A DNA stretch of 64,000 nt from Gemmatimonadaceae bacterium (GTDB taxonomy: Bacteria; Gemmatimonadota; Gemmatimonadetes; Gemmatimonadales; Gemmatimonadaceae): the NCBI GenBank assembly GCA_019637445.1, contig JAHBVS010000001.1, positions 1,833,586-1,897,585 on the forward strand. Reading direction: 5' to 3'. Shown here one piece after another: positions 16,503-23,936 of the stretch. Under the pieces are notes generated by a model. The model made no database searches. It was not told where the DNA came from and saw nothing but the letters and a program-made list of their open reading frames with translations. The position numbers were made by a program, and so were the translations under genes. Positions within the stretch are counted from its first letter, which is position 1. Every line of letters starts with the position of its first letter.

Positions 16503-19259
16503 ATGGCCCAATCCCCCGCCGCCGCCCAACGCCGCTTCGCGCTGCTCATCGTCGGCGTCGTTCTGCTCCTGCTTGCGATTCCGGCCGCCGCCTCGCGCAT
16601 TACCGACTGGCTGTGGTTCCGCGAGGTCGGCTTCGAGCGTGTCTTCCTGCTCAAGATCGGCGCCCAGTGGGCGATGGGCGCCGTCGCCTTCGTGCTGGCG
16701 TTCGCGGCGCTCTTCGGCAACGCGCGCTTCGCCCTGCGCGGGATGGAACGCTCGGCGGAAAGCATCGTGGTGCTGGCCGAGGGCGGGCAGCGCACGCGCG
16801 CAAGCTTCCTCGTGAAGTTGGCGCAGGTCGCGGTGCTGCCGGCGTCGCTGCTGCTCTCGTTCCTCACTGCCACAGGGATTGCGGGCCAGTGGCGCACGGT
16901 GCTGCAGTTCATCCATCGCACGCCGTTCAACGCGACGGATCCCGTCTTCGGGCGTGACATCGCGTACTACGTGTTCACGCTGCCGGCGCTGCAGCTGGGC
17001 ATCGATTTCGTCTGGGGCCTGGTGTTCATCGCGCTGGTGGCGGTGGCCGTGCCGATCTACTTCGTGCGCGGGGACATCACGTTCCGCGTGGCACGCCTGT
17101 CGATCGAGCCCGAGGCGCAGACGCACCTCGCCACGCTCGCGGCGCTGTGGCTGCTGCTGGCGGCGCTGCGGACTTGGGCCGTGCGCATCCCCACGCTGTT
17201 GCTGTCCACGCATACGCCCCTCGTGGGTGCCAGCTGGACGGACCTGCACGTGCGGTTGCCGGGCCTTCGCGCGCTCGCCGTGTTCCTCGTCTTTGCGGCG
17301 GCGCTGATGGTGTTGCGCTCGCGGCGGCCCGCCTTCGTGCGCACGTTGGTCCTCGTGGTCGCGGCGAACCTGTTGTTCACCGCCGCGGTCAACGGTGTGG
17401 TGCCGGCGCTCGTGCAGCGCCTGGTGGTGCAGCCCAACGAACTGGCGCGCGAGACGCCGCAGATCCAGCACCACATCGCGGCCACACGCGCCGCCTGGGG
17501 GCTCGATAGCGTCGAACGCCGTGAGCTCGACGCCAACCAGCAGCTCTCGGCGCGCGACATCGCCGCCAACCGCGCGACGATTGACAACATCAGGCTCTGG
17601 GACCGCGAGCCGTTGCTGCAGACCTTCGGGCAACTGCAATCGATCCGCACGTACTACGATTTCGTGGGCGTGGACGACGACCGCTATACGGTCAACGGCG
17701 AGATGCGCCACGTGCTGCTCTCGGCACGCGAGCTGGACCCGGCCTCGCTGCCGACGCGCACCTTCGTCAACGAACACCTGACCTTCACGCACGGGATGGG
17801 CCTTACGCTCGGACCCTCAAACGAGGTGACGGCCGAGGGCCTGCCGGTGCTGTGGATCAAGGACCTGCCGCCGTCGTCGAGCATCGCCACGCCGGTGACT
17901 CGTCCACAGATCTACTTCGGCGACCTGCCGCGGCCCTTCGTGCTGGCGCCGTCGCGGCAGCGCGAGTTCGACTTCCCATCAGCCGAGGGCGACGAAGCCG
18001 AGTACTCGACATACACGGGTGGGGCTGGTGTGCCGGTGAACGCGCTGTGGCGGCGGCTGGCCTTCGCGCTACGCTTCGGCTCGATGAACATCCTGCTCTC
18101 CTCGGACCTGCAGGAGAACACGCGGGTGATCTTCCACCAGCACGTGCGCGAGCGCGCCGCGCTGGCGCTGCCCTTCGTGGACTTCGACAGCGATCCATAC
18201 CTGGTGGTCAGCGACAGTGGCCAGCTGAAGTGGATTCTCGATGGCTATACGTCATCGGATCGTTATCCGTACTCGGCGCGCATGGCCGGCGGGGTCAGCT
18301 ACCTGCGCAACAGCGTGAAGGTGGTGATCGACGCCTACGAGGGCACGGTGCAGGCATATCTCACCGATCCGTCGGATCCGCTGATTCAGACCCTGGCGAA
18401 GATCTATCCGCGCGTGTTGATCCCCTTCGAGGAGATGCCGGCGGACATCCGGGCGCACGTGCGGTATCCCGAGGACCTGTTCCGCGCGCAGACCTCGCTC
18501 TACGCCACGTTCCATATGACGGACCCGGAGACCTTCTACCACCGCGAGGACCAGTGGCAGGTGCCGCCGGACCAGCGCGGTGGCGTGCGGGGTGGCTATG
18601 CCCGGCACATCGTGATGCGCCTGCCGGGAGAGGAGAACGCCGAGTACCTGTTGATGCGGCCCTTCACGCCGCGGCAGAAGGACAACCTCGCGGCCTGGAT
18701 GGTGGCGCGGAACGACGGCGATCAGTACGGGCGGTTGATTGCGATGCGCTTCCCGCGGCAGAGCCTGGTGTTCGGCCCGACGCAGATTGCGAACCGCATC
18801 AACCAGGATACGGAGGTCTCGCAGCAGATCTCGCTGTGGGACCAGGGCGGCTCGGAGGTCATCCGCGGCGAGCTGCTGGTGATCCCGGTGGAGGCGTCGC
18901 TGCTCTATGTGCAGCCGATCTACCTACGCGCGCAGGGCGGCAAGATTCCTGAGCTCAAGCGCGTGGTGGTGGCGCACGAAGGTCGGGTGGTGATGCAGGA
19001 GACGCTGGATGCGGGGTTGCGTGCGCTTTTCGGCGACGGGGCGGGCTCCACGCGTCCCGCGGTTCGGCCTACGCAGGCTGCGGTGCCTGGTGTGCAGTTG
19101 CCGGCTACCGGCGTGTCACCCGAGCGCGATGCGCTCATCCGGCAGGCGCTGCAGCACTACGACCGTGCCCGCGCGGCGCAGCGTGCTGACGACTGGGCAA
19201 CGTACGGCGAGGAGATGCAGCGGCTCGGCGAGGTGCTCAGGCGGTTGCGGCAGCCGTGA
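16503..19259 (+). CDS. UPF0182-family large membrane protein
   Basis: 918 residues. The first about 290 residues hold seven hydrophobic segments, starting with RFALLIVGVVLLLLAIPAAA. The rest is a large soluble region, probably outside the cytoplasm. Family features include DWLWFREVGFERVFLLKIG, GVVPALVQRLVVQPNELARE, QIANRINQDTEVSQQISLWD and GGSEVIRGELLVIPVEASLL. The length and layout match UPF0182 proteins, whose function is not established. Neither the DinB partner nor the convergent BNR gene gives a strong hint. The last 60 residues (Ala/Arg-rich, ending in RLGEVLRRLRQP) look helical. Confidence 0.93.
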   Translation: MAQSPAAAQRRFALLIVGVVLLLLAIPAAASRITDWLWFREVGFERVFLLKIGAQWAMGAVAFVLAFAALFGNARFALRGMERSAESIVVLAEGGQRTRASFLVKLAQVAVLPASLLLSFLTATGIAGQWRTVLQFIHRTPFNATDPVFGRDIAYYVFTLPALQLGIDFVWGLVFIALVAVAVPIYFVRGDITFRVARLSIEPEAQTHLATLAALWLLLAALRTWAVRIPTLLLSTHTPLVGASWTDLHVRLPGLRALAVFLVFAAALMVLRSRRPAFVRTLVLVVAANLLFTAAVNGVVPALVQRLVVQPNELARETPQIQHHIAATRAAWGLDSVERRELDANQQLSARDIAANRATIDNIRLWDREPLLQTFGQLQSIRTYYDFVGVDDDRYTVNGEMRHVLLSARELDPASLPTRTFVNEHLTFTHGMGLTLGPSNEVTAEGLPVLWIKDLPPSSSIATPVTRPQIYFGDLPRPFVLAPSRQREFDFPSAEGDEAEYSTYTGGAGVPVNALWRRLAFALRFGSMNILLSSDLQENTRVIFHQHVRERAALALPFVDFDSDPYLVVSDSGQLKWILDGYTSSDRYPYSARMAGGVSYLRNSVKVVIDAYEGTVQAYLTDPSDPLIQTLAKIYPRVLIPFEEMPADIRAHVRYPEDLFRAQTSLYATFHMTDPETFYHREDQWQVPPDQRGGVRGGYARHIVMRLPGEENAEYLLMRPFTPRQKDNLAAWMVARNDGDQYGRLIAMRFPRQSLVFGPTQIANRINQDTEVSQQISLWDQGGSEVIRGELLVIPVEASLLYVQPIYLRAQGGKIPELKRVVVAHEGRVVMQETLDAGLRALFGDGAGSTRPAVRPTQAAVPGVQLPATGVSPERDALIRQALQHYDRARAAQRADDWATYGEEMQRLGEVLRRLRQP

Positions 19260-19276
19260 GATCTGTGCGCTGAGTC

Positions 19277-19474
19277 TTTGCCACAGAGGCACAGAGACAC
19301 AGGGGGTTGGGTGCGCGCGTTGGCCTCTGTGTCTGGTCTAGAAGGAATTTAAAAGGGGGCCGGCGGAAAGCTCTCTCCGCCGGACCCCCTTTGACGTTGC
19401 CGTTGGCCTAGACACCGAGGCCTACTCGCGTTCCGACATCTCTGTGTCTCTGTGCCTCTGTGGCCAGCAGTTAC
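19277..19474. repeat. CACAGAG-armed inverted-repeat element, copy 3 (long form)
   Basis: About 198 bp between the convergent UPF0182 and BNR genes. The left arm TTGCCACAGAGGCACAGAGA and the right arm with CTCTGTGTCTCTGTGCCTCT then GTGG match copy 1, and the right end again reads GCAGTTAC. The centre is an imperfect hairpin, AAAGGGGGCCGGCGGA at 19352 against TCCGCCGGACCCCCTTT at 19376, equivalent to the perfect palindrome of copy 1. The stretch CGAGGCCTACTCGCG is shared with copy 1, so the two copies are homologous over their full length and not only in the arms. No open reading frame is seen. Confidence 0.88.
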
Positions 19475-19480
19475 AAGACT

Positions 19481-22400
19481 CTACTTCCGCCCGGGCGTCC
19501 AAGGCGCCCCCTGCCGCTCGGCCTCCCGCTCCAACCGCGCGAGGTCTTCGGCAATGAATGCATCCAGCGCCGCCTTGATCCCGGGATGCTCCCGCGCAAC
19601 GATCGCGAGCTGTTCGCGCTGTGTGCCCGTCGGCGGCGCCAGCGTGCCACCAAATGATGCCGCGCGGTTCATGCGGCCCAGCAACGAGGTCATCGTCGGC
19701 TCGGAGTAGCGGCCCGGCGTGTTGTCACCGCTCAGGCGCTGGCGGATCTCACGCAGCTTGGCCTGCGCCGCGCGCACGTCTGCGTCGAGCGTCGTCGTGG
19801 CCGTGATGCGGTCCACCGCTGTCTGCAGCGCATCGAGCTTGCTGCTCGTCTCGGCCATCAGCGCGTTCGTGCCCAGCACCTGCCGCTGCAGGGCCTGCGC
19901 GTCGCGCTGGTAGGCCACTGCCTCAGCACGCTGCGCCACCGTGATCGTGGCGTTCGGGAGCAGTTGCACCTCGAACGGCGTTGGCTGCGTCAGCGCCGTG
20001 CGCGTACCGGCCACGCGCTTGAAGATCTGCACTCGGTAGGTGCCCGGCACGACGTAGGGTCCGTTTCCGCCGCGCGCAGCGTTGGCGTTTCCGCCCCCAC
20101 CGCCCCCACCGCCGAATCCGCCGAAGCCTCCGCCCTGGCCACCAACCGGCGCCATCGACGGCCAGCGCAGGTTCCAGGTCACACGGTTCGTGCCGGCGCT
20201 ATTGCCGCCGTCGAAGCGTGAGACCACCGCGCCGCTCGCATCCGTGATCTCGATCTCCACGCTCGGCGCCTCCTCGTCCTGCTCGGCCTTGAGCGCGTCC
20301 CAGCCCGGGAAGGGCACGTCGGCACCGCTGCGATTCAGCCCCTGCTCGCGCTGCTGGCGCTGCTGCCGCGCCGAACGGTAGGTGCTGCGCAAGTGGTAGG
20401 TGAAGGTCGCGCCCACGGGCGGATTGCGCACGAAGTAGTGCGCGGCGCCCTGGAAGGACTCGTCATTACCGCCCAGCGGGGAATCGCCGAGGAACATCAC
20501 GGCGGGTCGCGTGGGGAACAGCGTCAGCTCGGCGCGCAGCGCCGCCGGGTTCAACGCACGCATCGGCGCGTAATCGTCCAGCACGTAGTTGCCGCGCCCG
20601 AAGGTCGCCACCACGAGGTCGTTCAACTCCGGGTGGATGGCGATGTCGCGCACCGGGATCGGCGGCAGGCCGCCGCGCAGCTGCTGCCAATTGGCGCCAT
20701 CGTCAAAGCTCACAAAGAGCCCGAACTCCGTGCCGGCGAACAGCAAGCCGGCGCGCACTGGATCCTCCTTCACCACGTGGATGGAGCCGCGCTCCGGCAA
20801 GTTCGCGGAGATGTTCTGCCAGGTGCGGCCGCGGTCACGCGAGCGCAGCACATATGGCTTGAAGTCACCGCGCTTGTAGTTGTTGAGTCCGGCGTACACG
20901 ACGTTGGCGTCGTGCGCCGAGGCCGTGAGGTAGGCGACGTACGAGGTGTCGGGCACGCCCGGGAAGCGCTCGATGCGCCGCCACTCGCCGCCGCCGTTCT
21001 CGCTCACCTGGATGAGGCCGTCGTCGGTGCCCACATAGAGCAGGCCCTCGGCGCGCGGCGACTCCGTGAGCGCCGTGATGTTGCCGTTGTACGACGTGGA
21101 CGTGTTTCGGTTTACCGCATCCACGCTCCACAGACGACCCTGCATCTTGAGCGATGTGCGCGGGATGTTGCGGGTCAGGTCTGGCGACACCGCCGTCCAC
21201 GCACCGCCGCGGTCCTCGGACTTCCACAGGCGCTGCGAGGCGAAATAGATGCGCGTGTTGCGATGTGGTGAGATCGTGATCGGTGAGTCCCAGTTCCAGC
21301 GGGAGGGATCCTCGCCCGGCGCCTCCTCGGGCACGATGCGCACCGACTCGCCCGTGCGGCGGTCGAAGCGCACCAGGCCGCCATTCTGCGACTCGGCGTA
21401 GATCGTGTTCGGGTCCGTGGGATCCACGCGACTCTGGAAGCCGTCGCCACCGTTGGTGACGAACCAGTCGGCGTTCACCAGCCCGTTGTCGCTGTTGCTG
21501 CGCGCCGGGCCGCAGAAGGAGTAGTTGTCCTGCGTGCCGCCGCAGACGATGTAGAACGGCGCCTCGCGGCTGATGTCGATCTTGTACATCTGCGCCAGCG
21601 GGAGATTCTCGAAGAAGCGATACGTCGCGCCGGCGTCGAAGGACTCGTAGAGACCGCCGTCCGAACCGATCAGGATGTGCTGCGTGTCATCCGGATCCAC
21701 CCACACAGCGTGGTTGTCCACGTGCTTTCCGTCTTCGCCGAGCGCGGAGAAGGTGCGGCCGCCATCGTTCGAAACCTGGGTGCGCACGTCCACCGAGTAG
21801 ACGCGGTCCGGGTTCACGGGGTCGACCCAGATCTCCTGGTAGTAGAGCCCGATGGTGGAATGCGAGCCGCGGCGCGACCAGCTGGCCCCGCCGTCCTCCG
21901 AGCGGAAGGTGCCACCGCGGCTCTGCGCCGCCTCGGCGATCGCGTACACGATGTTCGGCTGCGAGGCCGAGCGCGCGAGGCCGATGCGGCCCTCGCCGCT
22001 GGGCACGGTGGAGAGCTGCTTCCAGGTCAGGCCGCCGTCGGTGGAGCGGTGCAGGCCGCTCTCCGGGCCGCCAGCGAGGTAGCCGAACACGTGGCGATGG
22101 CGCTGCCAGGTCGCGGCGAGGAGGTGATCCGGATTGCGCGGGTCGAGATCCACGTCCGTGACGCCGGCCCACTTCTCACCGGAAAGAATCTTGGACCAGG
22201 TCTCGCCGCCGTCGGTGGACTTGTAGAGGCCACGCTCGCCGCCCTCGCTCCACAGCGGGCCCTGCGCGGCTACATACATCACCTTGGAGTCGCGAGGATC
22301 GAACACGATCTTCGCGATGTGCTCCGACTCGCGCAGGCCCTTGTGCTGCCAGCTGCGACCGCCGTCCTCAGACTTGTAGATGCCGTTGCCGTAGCTCACC

Positions 22401-22783
22401 GAGCGCTGGGCGTTGTTCTCGCCGGTGCCGACCCAGACCACATTCGGGTTCTTGGGGTCGAGCACCACCGTGCCAATGGAGTACACGTCCGTCTGCGAAT
22501 CGAAGATCGGCGACCAGGTGGTGCCGGCGTTCTCCGTCTTCCAGACGCCGCCGGAAGCGACGGCCACGTACCAGGTGCGCTTGTTCGGATGCACGGCGAT
22601 GTCGCCGATGCGGCCGGAGTAGGTGGCGGGTCCGATGCTGCGGAAGCGGAAGCCGCCGAGCGCGGAGGACGGGATGCCGGTGGTGGAGTCGGAGCCACCC
22701 TGGCCGCCGCCACGCGCGGGGCGGGCCTGGGCACTCAGCGAGAGGGCTGGGACGAGCAGGAACAGGGCGAGGGTCTTGCGCAT
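19481..22783 (-). CDS. Secreted BNR/Asp-box beta-propeller protein (sialidase/VPS10-like fold, no proven enzyme)
   Basis: 1100 residues from the ATG at 22783, where a signal peptide begins (MRKTLALFLLVPALSLSAQA). The longer upstream frame lacks exported character. Repeated Asp-boxes include SEDGGRSWQ, STDGGETWS, STDGGLTWK, SEDGGASWS, SRDRGRTWQ and SFDDGANWQ. They fill about residues 70-720 and predict one or two propellers. The C-terminal part has a beta domain with a Gly-rich run (GGFGGFGGGGGGGGNANAARG), then a helical tail. Proteins like this are often auto-annotated as glycosyl hydrolase or exo-alpha-sialidase, but no sialidase Arg triad or FRIP motif was recognised. A carbohydrate- or protein-binding role is equally likely. 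It is divergent from the PDZ gene. Confidence 0.88.
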   Translation of the reverse strand: MRKTLALFLLVPALSLSAQARPARGGGQGGSDSTTGIPSSALGGFRFRSIGPATYSGRIGDIAVHPNKRTWYVAVASGGVWKTENAGTTWSPIFDSQTDVYSIGTVVLDPKNPNVVWVGTGENNAQRSVSYGNGIYKSEDGGRSWQHKGLRESEHIAKIVFDPRDSKVMYVAAQGPLWSEGGERGLYKSTDGGETWSKILSGEKWAGVTDVDLDPRNPDHLLAATWQRHRHVFGYLAGGPESGLHRSTDGGLTWKQLSTVPSGEGRIGLARSASQPNIVYAIAEAAQSRGGTFRSEDGGASWSRRGSHSTIGLYYQEIWVDPVNPDRVYSVDVRTQVSNDGGRTFSALGEDGKHVDNHAVWVDPDDTQHILIGSDGGLYESFDAGATYRFFENLPLAQMYKIDISREAPFYIVCGGTQDNYSFCGPARSNSDNGLVNADWFVTNGGDGFQSRVDPTDPNTIYAESQNGGLVRFDRRTGESVRIVPEEAPGEDPSRWNWDSPITISPHRNTRIYFASQRLWKSEDRGGAWTAVSPDLTRNIPRTSLKMQGRLWSVDAVNRNTSTSYNGNITALTESPRAEGLLYVGTDDGLIQVSENGGGEWRRIERFPGVPDTSYVAYLTASAHDANVVYAGLNNYKRGDFKPYVLRSRDRGRTWQNISANLPERGSIHVVKEDPVRAGLLFAGTEFGLFVSFDDGANWQQLRGGLPPIPVRDIAIHPELNDLVVATFGRGNYVLDDYAPMRALNPAALRAELTLFPTRPAVMFLGDSPLGGNDESFQGAAHYFVRNPPVGATFTYHLRSTYRSARQQRQQREQGLNRSGADVPFPGWDALKAEQDEEAPSVEIEITDASGAVVSRFDGGNSAGTNRVTWNLRWPSMAPVGGQGGGFGGFGGGGGGGGNANAARGGNGPYVVPGTYRVQIFKRVAGTRTALTQPTPFEVQLLPNATITVAQRAEAVAYQRDAQALQRQVLGTNALMAETSSKLDALQTAVDRITATTTLDADVRAAQAKLREIRQRLSGDNTPGRYSEPTMTSLLGRMNRAASFGGTLAPPTGTQREQLAIVAREHPGIKAALDAFIAEDLARLEREAERQGAPWTPGRK

Positions 22784-22842
22784 CGTCTCACGGGAGGAAG
22801 TGAGGGGCTGGACACTTCGGCCCGCCGGGCGCGGGCATAGGG

Positions 22843-22848
22843 ATTCTA
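22843..22848 (-). promoter_or_regulatory. Candidate -10 box for the BNR gene
   Basis: TAGAAT on the minus strand, 59 bases before the ATG at 22783. It is the same hexamer as at 7880-7885. It predicts a leader of about 50 bases. No -35 element stands out. Confidence 0.3.
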
Positions 22849-22919
22849 CGCCCTGAGGCAACCATCCGCTGGGCCTTCCGTGACGGAATGGGCGAACCCT
22901 AGACACACAGGACCGCACC

Positions 22920-23930
22920 ATGACCAAACTCTTGAAGGTCGCCGCCGTGCTCGCGGCCGCCATCCCGCTCACCGCCAGCGCGCAGGACGTGCGCATCCGC
23001 ACCGCGCCGCGCGTGGAAGAGCGCATCCTGATGCCCAGCCGCATCGAGCTGCTGCGCAGTGATCGGCTGATGCTCGGCATCACCACTTCCTCGGACTCGG
23101 AGCGCGCCGACACGCTCGGCCTGCTCGTCGAGGATGTGTACGACGACTCGCCAGCGGCCAAGGCCGGCATCAAGGAAGGCGACCGTCTCCAGTCCATCAA
23201 CGGCACCAGCCTGCGCGCCAGCGCCGGCGACGCCGGCTACGACGACTACGAGGGCATCCTCTCGCGGCGCCTGACGCGGGAAATGGCCAAGGTGAAGGAG
23301 GGCGACGAGGTCGACCTTCGCGTCTACTCCGGCGGCAGCGCGCGCAACGTCAAGATCAAGCCCGTGAAGTCCTCGGAGTTCATGAAGGAGTCGATGGCCT
23401 TCGGCTTCGTGCGTCGCAACGATGATCGCGCGATGCTCGGCGTCACCATCTCCAGCACGGGCAGCCCGCGCGACACGCTCGGCGTGTTCGTCTCGAGCGT
23501 GACCAGCGGTGGGCCGGCTGAGAAGGCGGGCATCATCGAGGGTGATCGCATTGCCTCGGTAAACGGCGTCAGCGTGCGCGTGGCCCGTGAGGATGCGAAC
23601 GACCCGGCCGTCGGCAGCGCGAAGGCGAACCGCCTGCTGCGCGAGCTTGAGAAGCTCAAGGCCGGCGATGTGGCAGAGCTGGTGGTGGTGACCGCGGGAC
23701 GCTCGCGCACCGTGCGCGTGACCACGGTGAAGGCCAGCGATATGCCTGGTGGTTCCGGCGGTGCCTACTTCGAGCTCTCGCCCAGCGTGGAGAGCACACT
23801 GCGCCGATATAACAACAGCGCGGGCGGCGTGTGGTTCACTCCAACCCCACCGACGCCGCCCACGCCTCCGACTCCGCCCGCGCCGCCTGCCGCACCGACG
23901 CGGTTCCGGACCCGGATCGTGACGATCTAA
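22920..23930 (+). CDS. Secreted tandem-PDZ protein without a protease domain
   Basis: 336 residues with a signal peptide (VAAVLAAAIPLTASAQD). Two PDZ-like domains are visible. The first is about residues 55-155 (LMLGITTSS ... GLLVEDVYDDSPAAKAGIKE then GDRLQSINGTSL). The second is about 168-275 (AMLGVTISS ... VFVSSVTSGGPAEKAGIIEG then DRIASVNGVSV). There is no HtrA catalytic triad or other enzyme domain. The tail is a Pro/Thr repeat (TPPTPPTPPTPPAPPAAP), likely extended. It probably acts as an envelope scaffold that binds C-terminal peptides. AGGA lies seven bases before the ATG. It ends 6 bp before the stop of the convergent M14 gene. Confidence 0.88.
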   Translation: MTKLLKVAAVLAAAIPLTASAQDVRIRTAPRVEERILMPSRIELLRSDRLMLGITTSSDSERADTLGLLVEDVYDDSPAAKAGIKEGDRLQSINGTSLRASAGDAGYDDYEGILSRRLTREMAKVKEGDEVDLRVYSGGSARNVKIKPVKSSEFMKESMAFGFVRRNDDRAMLGVTISSTGSPRDTLGVFVSSVTSGGPAEKAGIIEGDRIASVNGVSVRVAREDANDPAVGSAKANRLLRELEKLKAGDVAELVVVTAGRSRTVRVTTVKASDMPGGSGGAYFELSPSVESTLRRYNNSAGGVWFTPTPPTPPTPPTPPAPPAAPTRFRTRIVTI

Positions 23931-23936
23931 CGTTCG

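Noticed and set aside
19481-22783. Calling the BNR protein an active exo-sialidase
   Set aside because: Asp-boxes are frequent but no FRIP motif or Arg triad was recognised, so only the fold is claimed.
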